Shown: positions 45,313 through 54,327, counted from the stretch's first letter. The stretch is 64,000 bases of DNA from Kushneria marisflavi (GCF_002157205.1 NZ_CP021358.1:868001-932000); one strand, 5' to 3'. Program-made: numbers and translations. The notes: a model not told the origin generated them from the letters alone.

Positions 45313-45633
45313 TCAGACCGGGCGATGGGTATCTTCAAACAGTCGATCGCCCTGCTCATCGATGTAGCGCTCGGCCTTGGTGCGCGTCATATCGATACAG
45401 CTGTCGCGATCGGGCAGCACATCGGAGCGCTCAAAGCGCAGTTCCTGGACCTCGCCGTCTTCACGCGCGCGTCGGATCAGACCGCTGATACGATACTGCC
45501 CGCCCGCCGGAGCCGGTGTGATGACGATCTCACATCCCTTGTACTCAACGGTATCGGCCACCTCACGGTGTGGCTCACCAGCACTTGCGCTGCTGCCGGA
45601 GCCGCGCAGCGCATCGAAGAGTTTTTTCAGCAT
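45313..45633 (-). CDS. HlyU-family (PF10115-type) small protein
   Basis: 106-residue protein. It begins MLKKLFDALRGSGSSASAG, followed by YKGCEIVITPAPAGGQYRISGLI, FERSDVLPDRDSCIDMTRTKAERYIDEQGDRLF, the conserved core of this family. The family name comes from a proposed transcriptional activator, but this protein has no obvious helix-turn-helix, so a regulatory role is not supported by sequence alone. AGGAG lies 5 bases before the ATG at 45631-45633; it is followed by sulP after 39 bases. Confidence 0.72.
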   Translation of the reverse strand: MLKKLFDALRGSGSSASAGEPHREVADTVEYKGCEIVITPAPAGGQYRISGLIRRAREDGEVQELRFERSDVLPDRDSCIDMTRTKAERYIDEQGDRLFEDTHRPV

Positions 45634-45699
45634 ATCCACTCCTGAGGATGGTGGTGTCGATGCGCCCGCCGCGCATGATCGCTCTCAGTCTGACACAAA

Positions 45700-45723
45700 A
45701 GGGGCCGCTGAAAAGCGGCCCCT
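45700..45723 (-). terminator. argG Rho-independent terminator
   Basis: A 9-bp perfect stem AGGGGCCGC / GCGGCCCCT with a six-base loop, followed on the minus strand by a T run; it lies just 3' of argG. Confidence 0.85.
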
Positions 45724-45744
45724 CCGTGACGCGACAACGGTCGT

Positions 45745-46965
<1,221 letters not shown>

Positions 46966-47220
46966 ACCGGCTCCTTAAGGCGTAGTCATGCTTTGTGTGT
47001 ATCGTGAGTATATCGTCACCGGATCGCGGCGAACACCGCGTCACGTGTGATGGATGGGATTGACAGCAAGCACAATGCTACACTGCGACCCTGCAAACCG
47101 AATCCATCTTCCGACCAGAAGGCTTCCTGTGCCGGTCACCATATCTGCGGGCCCTGCCCGGTTATACGCGTTCTCGATTCCCATGGCGTCTTCTGTTGTC
47201 TGTGACAGGAGAGCACGACG

Positions 47221-47883
47221 ATGAACGATATTGTTCCGAAACTCATGTCCGGTCGCTTTCGAGGCTTTCTGCCCGTCGTGGTCGATCTGGAAACCGGTGG
47301 TTTCAATGCGCGCACTGATGCGCTGCTTGAAATTGCGGCCGTCACGCTGACCATGGACGAACAGGGGCATCTGCTCCCGGATGAGACCTTCTCGTTTCAT
47401 ATCGAGCCGTTCGAGGGCGCCAACGTCGAACAGTCGGCACTCGACTTTACCGGCATTCGTCTGGATAGTCCGCTTCGCCAGAACGCCGCCCTCAAGGAAA
47501 AGGAAGCGCTTGAGGAGATATTCAAACCGATTCGCAAGGCGCTCAAGTCTCATCAGTGCAATCGCGCCATTCTGGTCGGCCACAATGCCGCCTTTGATCA
47601 CGGTTTTCTCAATGCCGCCGTCGAACGCGCCGGCATCAAGCGCAACCCCTTCCACCCCTTCTCGAGCTTTGACACTGCAACGCTTTCGGGGCTGGTCTAC
47701 GGGCAGACCGTGCTGGCACGCGCCTGCCGCGCCGCGGGGATTCCGTTTGACAGTCAGGAGGCACATTCGGCGCGCTATGACACCGAGCGCACCGCCGAGC
47801 TTTTCTGTGCCATCGTCAACCGCTTCAAGGATCTGGGCGGCTGGGATCTGGCGCTGCGTGAGCAGAGCATGGACGGCGACTGA
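47221..47883 (+). CDS. rnt: Ribonuclease T
   Basis: 220-residue 3'-5' exoribonuclease (DEDD family) that trims tRNA and other stable RNA 3' ends. The catalytic motifs are [11 protein letters not shown] (Asp, Glu), [12 protein letters not shown] (Asp) and [16 protein letters not shown] (His, Asp). E. coli RNase T has 215 residues. AGGAG lies 10 bases before the start. Followed by a strong terminator. Confidence 0.96.
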   Translation: MNDIVPKLMSGRFRGFLPVVVDLETGGFNARTDALLEIAAVTLTMDEQGHLLPDETFSFHIEPFEGANVEQSALDFTGIRLDSPLRQNAALKEKEALEEIFKPIRKALKSHQCNRAILVGHNAAFDHGFLNAAVERAGIKRNPFHPFSSFDTATLSGLVYGQTVLARACRAAGIPFDSQEAHSARYDTERTAELFCAIVNRFKDLGGWDLALREQSMDGD

Positions 47884-47909
47884 TCATTGGGTCTCGACTG
47901 CCAACATTA

Positions 47910-47939
47910 AAAAACCCGCCTCCATGGAGGCGGGTTTTT
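47910..47939. terminator. Bidirectional terminator between rnt and grxD
   Basis: A 30-bp perfect palindrome (AAAAACCCGCCTCC and its complement) with flanking A and T runs lies between the convergent genes. Confidence 0.92.
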
Positions 47940-47959
47940 CGTGTCAATCACTGACCGAA

Positions 47960-48307
47960 TCAGGCGTTATCGCCTTCCTGCGGCGCGGCATTGGCAGCCG
48001 CTTCCTTGATCATCGGGGCCAGCTCGCCGTTTTGATACATCTCGACGATGATGTCACAGCCGCCGACCAGCTCGCCGTTGATCCACAGCTGCGGGAAGGT
48101 CGGCCAGTTGGCGTATTTGGGCAGCTCGGCACGGATGTCCGGGTTATCCAGAATGTTGACGAAGGCAAAGCGCTCGCCACAGCCCATCAGTGCCTGTACG
48201 GCCTGAGCGGAAAATCCGCACTGCGGCATCTGCGGTGAACCCTTCATGTAAAGCAGAATGCTGTTTTCGCTGATCTGCTGCTTGATGGTATCAAGTGTTT
48301 CGCTCAT
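47960..48307 (-). CDS. grxD: Monothiol glutaredoxin (Grx4 type)
   Basis: 115-residue CGFS glutaredoxin involved in Fe-S cluster delivery. The active site is MPQCGFSAQAVQAL (single reactive Cys), followed by the glutathione-binding WPTFPQLWINGELVGGCDI. The start at 48305-48307 (MSETLDTIKQQI) follows GGAG by 7 bases; the longer frame is not conserved in the family. Confidence 0.96.
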   Translation of the reverse strand: MSETLDTIKQQISENSILLYMKGSPQMPQCGFSAQAVQALMGCGERFAFVNILDNPDIRAELPKYANWPTFPQLWINGELVGGCDIIVEMYQNGELAPMIKEAAANAAPQEGDNA

Positions 48308-48413
48308 ATCCGGTCTCCAGGAGGGGGCTTGAAGCGCCCATGAATGTCTGGCCTCAGTGTACGCGGACATGGGGGCTAAATCAGCCCGGATCAAGGCATT
48401 GCAGTACAGGAAG

Positions 48414-48442
48414 TTGCGTGCCCAAAAGGCTCTGGTTAGGAT
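48414..48442 (+). promoter_or_regulatory. Candidate promoter of the grxD-argF intergenic RNA
   Basis: TTGCGT (48414-48419) and TAGGAT (48437-48442) are spaced by exactly 17 bases. Both boxes are imperfect (3 and 4 of 6 consensus positions). A transcript would begin near 48449, at the foot of the structured element that follows. Confidence 0.4.
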
Positions 48443-48448
48443 GAACGG

Positions 48449-48534
48449 GGTCGATGTCGAGCAGTAACGCCCGCATTACGCCATCGACCATGGCAATATC
48501 TCAAAGCGCCGCCAGCTATCGTGCGGCGCTTTTT
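48449..48534 (+). ncRNA. Candidate structured small RNA or argF leader
   Basis: Immediately after a promoter-like pair come two stem structures. The first closes with perfect 8-bp arms GGTCGATG (48449-48456) and CATCGACC (48482-48489), enclosing an inner stem GTAA / TTAC. The second is a 10-bp terminator hairpin AAAGCGCCGC / GCGGCGCTTT (48503-48532) ending in T residues. The terminator lies 122 bases before argF and no coding gene precedes it on this strand, so it must end something other than an mRNA for a known protein. It may be a free small RNA or a prematurely ended argF leader. No known family was recognised. Confidence 0.45.
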
Positions 48535-48655
48535 CGTTGGTTTTTTCAACAGGGCGCGGCATCAAGGCATCCTCATTTTCGAGCGTCATGCCCGGTGTGA
48601 CGCTCTGAGACGTTTCAATCACCGTAACGTTATGCCCACACAGGAGCATCGAGAC

Positions 48656-49576
48656 ATGGCCCTTCGCCACTTTCTTACCCTGATGGATCTGTCACCTCAG
48701 GAACTGGCCTATCTCATTGATCGTTCGATCACCATCAAGCGTGAGCTGGCCGACAACGGTCCGGTTTACACGCCGCTGAAAAATCGAACGCTGGCCATGA
48801 TTTTCGAAAAATCCTCCACCCGGACCCGTGTCTCCTTTGAAACCGGCATGACTCAGTTTGGCGGTCATGCGCTGTTTTTGTCGCCGCGTGACAGCCAGCT
48901 TGGTCGCGGTGAACCGGTCGGTGATACTGCTCGCGTCCTTTCCGAAATGGTCGATGCAGTCATGATTCGTACCTTTTCACACGAAAGCATCGAATCATTT
49001 GCCGATGCCAGCTCGATTCCGGTCATCAACGCGCTTTCCGATGACTATCATCCCTGCCAGCTGCTGGCCGACATGCAGACCTGGATCGAATGTCGCGGGC
49101 CGGTCAAGGGCAAGACGGCCGTGTGGGTGGGCGATGGCAATAACATGTGTCACTCCTGGATCAATGCTGCTCGACAGTTTGATTTCCATCTGCGCATTGC
49201 CTGCCCGGAAGGCTTCGAACCCGATCAGGACATTCTTGAAGCGGCCGGTTCACGCGTCGAAATCTATCGTGATCCGCAAGCGGCAGTAAAAGGCGCCCAC
49301 CTGATCACCACCGATGTCTGGGCTTCCATGGGTCAGGAAGAAGAACAGGCTGCGCGCATGAAGGCTTTCAGCGGCTTTCAGGTTAACGAAGCCATGCTGG
49401 ACGCCGCCGATGACGACGTCATGTTCCTCCACTGCCTGCCCGCCCACCGCGGTGAAGAGGTCAGCGAGACCCTGCTGGATGACCCGCGCGCCTTCGTCTG
49501 GCAGGAAGCGGGTAATCGACTCCATGCTCAAAAGGCGCTATTGGAGTTTCTGATGGTCGGCCGCGTCGACGGATGA
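48656..49576 (+). CDS. argF: Ornithine carbamoyltransferase
   Basis: 306-residue enzyme forming citrulline from ornithine and carbamoyl phosphate. Carbamoyl-phosphate motif [13 protein letters not shown], then [12 protein letters not shown] and the ornithine-side [11 protein letters not shown] are all present. The start at 48656 ([13 protein letters not shown]) follows AGGAG by about 9 bases; the longer frame would run through the upstream terminator hairpin. Followed by a 28-bp perfect palindrome at 49584-49611. Confidence 0.96.
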   Translation: MALRHFLTLMDLSPQELAYLIDRSITIKRELADNGPVYTPLKNRTLAMIFEKSSTRTRVSFETGMTQFGGHALFLSPRDSQLGRGEPVGDTARVLSEMVDAVMIRTFSHESIESFADASSIPVINALSDDYHPCQLLADMQTWIECRGPVKGKTAVWVGDGNNMCHSWINAARQFDFHLRIACPEGFEPDQDILEAAGSRVEIYRDPQAAVKGAHLITTDVWASMGQEEEQAARMKAFSGFQVNEAMLDAADDDVMFLHCLPAHRGEEVSETLLDDPRAFVWQEAGNRLHAQKALLEFLMVGRVDG

Positions 49577-49583
49577 CCTCATG

Positions 49584-49611
49584 CGACGTCATCGCCCGGG
49601 CGATGACGTCG
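49584..49611. terminator. 28-bp perfect palindrome after argF
   Basis: CGACGTCATCGCCC directly followed by its reverse complement. It can form a very stable hairpin between argF and the convergent Rz1-like gene. No T tract is present, so it is a probable rather than certain terminator. Confidence 0.6.
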
Positions 49612-49634
49612 ATGCTGTTCTGAATATCTTCTAC

Positions 49635-49991
49635 TCATTCCGCCTGGCTCTGCCCACCCTCCGCGTCTTGCCCATCGAACGCCTCATCTTCGGTGAGCTG
49701 TTCATCGCTCGCCGACAGCGCCATGTTCTCCCATAGCCTGCGGACACTTTCCCGATCAGTGTTCATTCGCCGTCGCAGCTGTTCGTAGTCCGTCAGCAAT
49801 GAGATGAGGTCCTGATTGGTACGGATGTTGGCGATCTCCTGCGGTGCCGGCAGGGGCTGGGTCAGATAACGGGGCATGGGCGGCGGTGGCACCATCACCG
49901 GTACTGTCTGAGGCGGCGAGCTGGCGCAGCCATTGATGTACCCCGTCAGGCACAGCGTGATCAGCCCATTTCTTTGATGTCTGGTCATCAT
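49635..49991 (-). CDS. Rz1-like outer-membrane spanin lipoprotein
   Basis: 118-residue protein. A short signal with lipobox-like end INGC (Cys22) is followed directly by a proline-rich stretch (VPVMVPPPPMPRYLTQPLPAP), both hallmarks of Rz1 o-spanins. A helical region (DLISLLTDYEQLRRRMNTDRESVRRLWENMA) and an acidic tail follow. Its start lies inside the Rz-like gene in a different frame and its end extends beyond it, the nested layout used by phages. AAGGA lies 6 bases before the ATG. It would be the outer-membrane partner in host-envelope disruption. Confidence 0.72.
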   Translation of the reverse strand: MMTRHQRNGLITLCLTGYINGCASSPPQTVPVMVPPPPMPRYLTQPLPAPQEIANIRTNQDLISLLTDYEQLRRRMNTDRESVRRLWENMALSASDEQLTEDEAFDGQDAEGGQSQAE

Positions 49992-50304
49992 TGATTATCC
50001 TTTCCAGCTGTTGTCGTTTGCCGGCCAGTGCCTGCTGATTGGCCTCGAGTTGCTGTTCGCGACGGGCCCCCACCTCGGCCAGATGCTCGGCATGGGCCTG
50101 CCAGGCACGCGCTACCAGCTGCTGGCGCTGCGCAAGCTCATGAGCACTTCGAGCATCCTCCTGAGCACTGGAAAGCGCCTGCCGCCACTGATCCAGCCGA
50201 TAGGTAAAGCCCCAAAGACCACCAAGCAAAAGCACAATGGCTACCAGTGCGATCAGCACCCGGGCGGGAATTCTGCCGAAGAACCCCCAGAGTACGTTCC
50301 ACAT
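49756..50304 (-). CDS. Rz-like inner-membrane spanin
   Basis: 182-residue protein. One N-terminal membrane helix (about 14-36, VLIALVAIVLLLGGLWGF) is followed by a long periplasmic coiled coil rich in Ala, Gln and Glu (about 40-120: QALSSAQEDARSAHELAQRQQ and REQQLEANQQALAGKRQQLER). This is the plan of Rz i-spanins. AGGAGG stands 5 bases before the ATG at 50302-50304. The Rz1-like gene starts within its 3' half in another frame. No holin or endolysin gene is adjacent, so the pair looks like an isolated remnant or a domesticated lysis module. Confidence 0.72.
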   Translation of the reverse strand: MWNVLWGFFGRIPARVLIALVAIVLLLGGLWGFTYRLDQWRQALSSAQEDARSAHELAQRQQLVARAWQAHAEHLAEVGARREQQLEANQQALAGKRQQLERIINDDQTSKKWADHAVPDGVHQWLRQLAASDSTGDGATAAHAPLSDPAPAGTAGDRQHPYQSGPHLIADGLRTAATANEH

Positions 50305-50351
50305 GGACACCTCCTGTTTGAGTATGGGGTGTAGCGTTTATTGCTCAGGAT

Positions 50352-50378
50352 AATAATTATCCCTTGTGGATAATTATT
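50352..50378. promoter_or_regulatory. Perfect 11-bp inverted repeat over the spanin promoter -10
   Basis: AATAATTATCC and GGATAATTATT around a five-base centre CTTGT. It overlaps the -10 box of the minus-strand promoter of the Rz-like gene, so a repressor bound here would block transcription. It could also form an RNA hairpin at the 5' end of the message. Confidence 0.6.
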
Positions 50379-50401
50379 GCGCTGAAAAACGAGGCGGGCA
50401 A
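50373..50401 (-). promoter_or_regulatory. Promoter of the Rz/Rz1-like pair
   Basis: On the minus strand TTGCCC (50396-50401) and AATAAT (50373-50378) are spaced by 17 bases, 4 and 5 of 6 consensus positions. It lies between the LexA box and the Rz-like start codon. Confidence 0.55.
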
Positions 50402-50408
50402 GCTAAAA

Positions 50409-50424
50409 CTGTATATGAATACAG
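50409..50424. promoter_or_regulatory. LexA (SOS) box
   Basis: CTGTATATGAATACAG is a perfect CTGT-N8-ACAG LexA operator with the AT-rich centre of strong sites. It sits between divergent units: 8 bases upstream of the -35 of the spanin promoter on one side and 43 bases before the 67-residue ORF on the other. Control of either or both by DNA damage is likely. Confidence 0.8.
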
Positions 50425-50466
50425 TTTATTTTTGACGAAATCGCTTTTTTATAATGGAAGGACAGG

Positions 50467-50670
50467 ATGACCACAGGCGATGAGCTGGTCGTGGCGCTCG
50501 AAGAGCTGCCTGATAATGCCGACGTCGGCACGCTGTTTCATTTGCGCCTTGAGCGCGAAACGGGCGTACAGGTGAGCTGTGCACTGCTGGTAAGAGAGGT
50601 CGGTCCTACGGAAGCCCTGTGCGAGATTCTTGCTGTCGAGTCACCTGAGGACACCACCACCACGAGATGA
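50467..50670 (+). CDS. Small acidic protein of unknown function, next to LexA box
   Basis: 67-residue protein, unrecognised. A GGAAGGACAGG ribosome site directly precedes the ATG. It is acidic and has no membrane segment or signal. Predicted beta-rich middle: GTLFHLRLERETGVQVSCALLVREVG. The C-terminal pattern GPTEALCEILAVESPE resembles GLVPEAAECVIIETLSPE in the next gene, so the two may be diverged paralogues. Being immediately downstream of a LexA box, it is a candidate SOS-regulated gene. A TATAAT lies only 11 bases upstream of the start codon. Confidence 0.6.
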   Translation: MTTGDELVVALEELPDNADVGTLFHLRLERETGVQVSCALLVREVGPTEALCEILAVESPEDTTTTR

Positions 50671-50783
50671 TCCGTGTCTGATGCCAGTTCTCACGCCGAA
50701 CTAAAGCGGTGGCAAACGGTGCCGATAAGAGAGCCATACGGGCAGCCGGTGCTGCCTGACAAGGCTACGAGCAGGAGCGACCT

Positions 50784-51014
50784 ATGCTGGCGACCGGAAC
50801 AAAAGCATGGATTCCCATCGAATTAATGCCGCCGGATCTTCATCCCGGCGATGAGTGCCACATGATGTCGAGTGTCGTGGCAGAAAACAGGGGCAGCGGC
50901 AACGATGTCCACTATTACTACCGGGTCAGAATTACCGGTCTTGTGCCCGAGGCGGCAGAGTGCGTGATTATTGAGACACTCTCCCCCGAGGCTGCCGAAG
51001 CCATCGTTGGCTGA
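50784..51014 (+). CDS. Small protein of unknown function
   Basis: 76-residue protein, unrecognised. AGGAG lies 7 bases before the ATG, strong support for translation. No signal or membrane segment. The middle (NDVHYYYRVRITGLVPEA) looks beta-rich and the C-terminal ECVIIETLSPEAAE resembles the end of the preceding small protein. It may form a small operon with the genes before and after it (113 and 53 bases away). Confidence 0.6.
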   Translation: MLATGTKAWIPIELMPPDLHPGDECHMMSSVVAENRGSGNDVHYYYRVRITGLVPEAAECVIIETLSPEAAEAIVG

Positions 51015-51067
51015 GGCGCCATCCGCTGCTTGAGCAGCGGTAATCCACTCGACGCAGGAGAAGGCTT

Positions 51068-51271
51068 ATGGATGTGAGCGTAAATGGCATGGTGAATGCT
51101 TCAATGGCGCTGCAGCAGCATCAGCTCACCAGCGAGATACAGACCAGCGTTTTGAAAAAATCACTGGATGGCCAGGCCGATCAGATGGCACAGCTCATGT
51201 CGTCCGTCGATACGATGCCAAAGCTTGCTACGGAAGGTCTGGTAGGCACGCGCATCAACACTACTGCCTGA
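51068..51271 (+). CDS. YjfB-family putative motility protein
   Basis: 67-residue helical protein starting MDVSVNGMVNASMALQQHQL and continuing QTSVLKKSLDGQADQMAQLMSSV. It resembles the short YjfB family (Bacillus subtilis YjfB), labelled putative motility proteins without a known mechanism. AGGAG lies 9 bases before the ATG. No flagellar gene is near. A terminator hairpin follows at 51299-51328. Confidence 0.68.
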   Translation: MDVSVNGMVNASMALQQHQLTSEIQTSVLKKSLDGQADQMAQLMSSVDTMPKLATEGLVGTRINTTA

Positions 51272-51298
51272 CTGCAATGGGCGTAGGCACTCTAATGC

Positions 51299-51328
51299 AA
51301 AGGCATCACCTTCACGGGTGGTGCCTTT
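51299..51328 (+). terminator. Terminator-like hairpin after the small-ORF cluster
   Basis: A 12-bp stem AAAGGCATCACC / GGTGGTGCCTTT (one G-U pair) with a six-base loop, about 28 bases after the stop of the YjfB-like gene. Confidence 0.6.
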
Positions 51329-51478
51329 GATCGTCTGTACGCAGGCAACATGCTCTCTATCCGACCGGCCGCCTGCTGCGTTAACTCCATTTGACCATCC
51401 AACAGACAGTCCATGCGGACTCGGGACGGTTTATGCAGGCCATGAACCATCATGATTCGCAGGATAAAAGCAGACACA
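51329..51478. other. Intergenic stretch, nothing recognised
   Basis: Between the terminator of the small-ORF cluster and the terminator of tRNA-Ala no gene, repeat or clear signal was seen. The whole gap to uvrC (51272-51802) otherwise holds only the tRNA-Ala unit and promoters. Confidence 0.5.
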
Positions 51479-51513
51479 AAAAAGCCGCTTCAGAAGTACT
51501 GAAGCGGCTTTTT
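51479..51513 (-). terminator. tRNA-Ala terminator
   Basis: A 15-bp perfect stem AAAAAGCCGCTTCAG and its complement around a five-base loop, with a T run on the minus strand, placed 13 bases after the tRNA. Confidence 0.88.
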
Positions 51514-51525
51514 CGATGATGTTTT

Positions 51526-51601
51526 TGGTGGAGCCTAGCGGGATCGAACCGCTGACCTCAACACTGCCAGTGTTGCGCTCTCCCAGCTGAGCTAAGGCCC
51601 C
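51526..51601 (-). tRNA. tRNA-Ala(GGC)
   Basis: Cloverleaf on the minus strand starts GGGGCCTTAGCTCAG; the anticodon loop CTGGCAG gives GGC; the T arm is GGTTCGATCC; acceptor stem GGGGCCT pairs with AGGCTCC and CCA is encoded. 76 nt including CCA. Confidence 0.97.
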
Positions 51602-51613
51602 GAACCGGTGCGT

Positions 51614-51642
51614 AATTTACGACACAGGAATGTCTGCGTCAA
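51614..51642 (-). promoter_or_regulatory. tRNA-Ala promoter
   Basis: On the minus strand TTGACG (51637-51642) and TAAATT (51614-51619) with a 17-base spacer lie just upstream of the tRNA 5' end. Confidence 0.75.
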
Positions 51643-51802
51643 CACTTTTCCACGATGAGAGATTGCAACAAGACGTACGCTCCCCCATCAGCCCTCACAA
51701 ACCACGTCAAATCACCTCACTGGAACAGCCGCTGACAGGGATACCACGGTCTTTTCGGGGATATCTGTTAAAATGAGGGCATTATGACTTGCGGAGACCA
51801 TC

Positions 51803-53638
51803 ATGAACGATGAGGTGATCACGGCGTTCGATCCACGCCAGTTTCTCAAAACGGTCACCGAGTCACCGGGCGTCTATCGCATGCTCGATGAACACGAGAA
51901 TGTTCTCTACGTCGGCAAGGCCAAACGTCTCAAGGCGCGTCTTTCGAGCTATTTCCGCAATACCGGGCTCAACGCCAAGACACAGGCACTGGTCAGCCGC
52001 ATCCGGGACATTCAGGTGACCGTGACCCGCAGCGAAACCGAAGCGCTTTTGCTTGAGCAGACCCTGATCAAACAGCAGCGCCCGCCCTATAACATCCTGC
52101 TGCGTGACGACAAGTCCTATCCCTATATCTTTGCCAGCGACCGTCATCCCTACCCCGCACTGGAACTCCGACGTGTGCGTCAAAAGCGCGGCGACGGTCG
52201 CTATTTCGGTCCGTTCACCAGCTCGGGCGCCGTGCGGGAAAGCCTGTCCTTGATGCAAAAAATCTTTCGCATTCGCAATTGCGAGGACTCGGTCTTTGCT
52301 CATCGAAGCCGACCCTGTCTGCAGTATCAGATTGATCGCTGTACGGCACCGTGCGTGGGCTACATCAGCCAGGAAGACTATCAGCGCGATCTCGACCACG
52401 CGTTGATGTGCATGGAAGGCAAGAGCGATCAGGTCACTCAAAAGCTCTATACCGACATGGAAGCAGCAGCAAAGGAACTCCAGTTCGAACAGGCGGCCTT
52501 TCTGCGTGACCAGGTCCAACAGCTGCGTCGTCTACAAAGCCAGCAGTCGGTGGATACGGCCGGCGGCGATGCCGATGTCTTCGCACTCGCCGAGCGCCCC
52601 GGCGGACTGTGTGTCAGTGTGCTAATCATTCGTCAGGGGCGCGTGCTCGGCTCGCGTCATCATATGCCCGACAACGGTCTGGACCTGAGTCTGGAAGCGC
52701 TACTTGGCAGCTTTGTCAGTCAGTACTATCTGGGCCAGAGCAACGAGATGCCCACCGAGGTGCTGACCTCGCATGCTCTTGAGGATCAGGACATTCTGCA
52801 GGACGCTCTTTCCGAACATGCCGAGCGCCGGATACGCATTGCCCATCAGGTGCGCGGCCATCGTGCCCAGTGGCTGGAGCTGGCACAGACCAACGCCGAT
52901 CAGCACTTGGCCACAAAGCTTGCCAGCCGCCAGCAGCTCAACGCACGCTTCAAGGCACTGGCCGAGGCCCTTGATCTGGAAGAGACGCCTCATCGACTGG
53001 AGTGCTTTGACATCAGTCACAGCAGCGGCGAAGCCACGGTGGCCTCCTGCGTGGTATTTGACCAGAGTGGCCCCATCAAGTCCGACTACCGCCGCTTCAA
53101 CATTGAAGGGGTGGCTGCCGGCGATGACTACGCCGCCATGCGTCAGGCCCTCACACGGCGCTACAAGCGCATCCAGAACGGTGACGTGGCACGCCCCGAC
53201 ATCCTGATCGTGGATGGCGGCAAGGGTCAGCTCAACATGGCGCGTGAAGTGTTCGAGGAACAGGGCGTCTTTGACATCGTGTTGCTGGGCGTGGCCAAGG
53301 GTACCACTCGAAAGCCGGGGCTCGAGACGCTTTTTATCGACACCGTCGAGCGCAGCCTGTCGCTGGAAAGTTCCTCCGGCGCACTGCATCTGATCCAGCA
53401 TATCCGCGATGAAGCGCACCGCTTCGCCATCACCGGGCATCGTCAACAACGTGACAAGGCCCGACGTTCGTCTACCCTTCAGGAGATTCCCGGTATCGGA
53501 CCCAAAAGACGCCGGGAATTACTGCGTCATTTTGGTGGTCTGCAGGGCATTCGCAACGCTTCCCGGGATGATCTTGCCCGAGTGCCGGGCATCAATGCAC
53601 AACTTGCTACACAGATTCATCAGGCACTGCATGGCTGA
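51803..53638 (+). CDS. uvrC: Excinuclease ABC subunit C
   Basis: 611-residue nucleotide-excision-repair nuclease making both incisions around a lesion. The GIY-YIG domain is SPGVYRMLDEHENVLYVGKAKRLKARLSSYF; a UVR motif lies near 205-240 (YTDMEAAAKELQFEQAAFLRDQVQQL); the RNase H-like domain has CFDISHSSGEATVASCVVF and DILIVDGGKGQLN; the C-terminus has two helix-hairpin-helix motifs (IPGIGPKRRRELLRHF and VPGINAQLATQIHQ). GGAG lies 7 bases before the ATG. Followed by pgsA, the common proteobacterial order. Confidence 0.97.
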   Translation: MNDEVITAFDPRQFLKTVTESPGVYRMLDEHENVLYVGKAKRLKARLSSYFRNTGLNAKTQALVSRIRDIQVTVTRSETEALLLEQTLIKQQRPPYNILLRDDKSYPYIFASDRHPYPALELRRVRQKRGDGRYFGPFTSSGAVRESLSLMQKIFRIRNCEDSVFAHRSRPCLQYQIDRCTAPCVGYISQEDYQRDLDHALMCMEGKSDQVTQKLYTDMEAAAKELQFEQAAFLRDQVQQLRRLQSQQSVDTAGGDADVFALAERPGGLCVSVLIIRQGRVLGSRHHMPDNGLDLSLEALLGSFVSQYYLGQSNEMPTEVLTSHALEDQDILQDALSEHAERRIRIAHQVRGHRAQWLELAQTNADQHLATKLASRQQLNARFKALAEALDLEETPHRLECFDISHSSGEATVASCVVFDQSGPIKSDYRRFNIEGVAAGDDYAAMRQALTRRYKRIQNGDVARPDILIVDGGKGQLNMAREVFEEQGVFDIVLLGVAKGTTRKPGLETLFIDTVERSLSLESSSGALHLIQHIRDEAHRFAITGHRQQRDKARRSSTLQEIPGIGPKRRRELLRHFGGLQGIRNASRDDLARVPGINAQLATQIHQALHG

Positions 53639-53708
53639 TGGCGCCCTCAGGCGTTAGAATCCCCACTCTTGCAGGTATGTTTCACCCCCGGTCAGGACCG
53701 ATAGTGCC

Positions 53709-54257
53709 ATGAGCATCCCCAATATCTTGACGCTGACAAGAATCGTACTCATACCGCTTCTGGTCATCGTGTTCTATCTTCCGACCGGCTGGAGCAATCC
53801 TCTGGCGGCCCTGATCTTCACCATTGCCTCCGTGACCGACTGGTTTGACGGCTACCTGGCGCGCCGCTGGAATCAGAGCACGCCATTTGGGGCCTTTCTG
53901 GACCCGGTGGCCGACAAGCTGATGGTCGCCGTGGCGCTGGGCGTGCTCATCGAGTTCTACAGCGATGCGATTCTGACACTGCCGGCCCTGGTCATCATTG
54001 GCCGAGAGATCGTGATTTCGGCACTGCGGGAGTGGATGGCCGAGCTTGGCAAACGTGCCAGCGTCTCGGTCTCCAGCATCGGCAAGTACAAGACCGCCTT
54101 CCAGATGATCTCGATCATTTTGCTGCTGGGCTTTGCTCCCGGCACGCTATTGGCACAGATCGGCTTTTTGCTGCTGTACCTGGCGGCCACTCTGACGCTC
54201 TGGTCGATGTACAAGTATCTGCGTGCTGCATGGCCGGAACTGACGCGCTCCATGTGA
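53709..54257 (+). CDS. pgsA: CDP-diacylglycerol-glycerol-3-phosphate 3-phosphatidyltransferase
   Basis: 182-residue inner-membrane enzyme making phosphatidylglycerol phosphate. The CDP-alcohol phosphatidyltransferase motif [27 protein letters not shown] supplies the metal-binding Asp residues. Several membrane helices are visible. It lies 70 bases after uvrC and upstream of three tRNA genes. Confidence 0.96.
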   Translation: MSIPNILTLTRIVLIPLLVIVFYLPTGWSNPLAALIFTIASVTDWFDGYLARRWNQSTPFGAFLDPVADKLMVAVALGVLIEFYSDAILTLPALVIIGREIVISALREWMAELGKRASVSVSSIGKYKTAFQMISIILLLGFAPGTLLAQIGFLLLYLAATLTLWSMYKYLRAAWPELTRSM

Positions 54258-54298
54258 GCGTAACGTGTGACTCAGGTGCGATTTTTACCGGGTTTTGT

Positions 54299-54327
54299 TT
54301 GACACCTCCCTGTCACATCGGTATATT
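54299..54327 (+). promoter_or_regulatory. Promoter of the tRNA Gly-Cys-Leu cluster
   Basis: TTGACA (54299-54304) and TATATT (54322-54327) with a 17-base spacer; the tRNA-Gly 5' end is 14 bases downstream of the -10. Confidence 0.85.

Noticed and set aside
48441..48467. 8-codon ORF (MNGVDVEQ) as an argF attenuation leader peptide
   Set aside because: It has no arginine codons, and its ATG overlaps the predicted -10 box, so a leader-peptide attenuator is not supported.
50432..50455. TTGACG and TATAAT as a promoter for the 67-residue ORF
   Set aside because: The spacer is only 12 bases, too short for a sigma70 promoter; the TATAAT also leaves an 11-base leader that would cut the ribosome site.
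49635..51271. Intact prophage or genomic island with attachment sites
   Set aside because: No integrase, capsid, tail, holin or endolysin gene and no flanking direct repeat was found; only a spanin-like pair and small ORFs are present.
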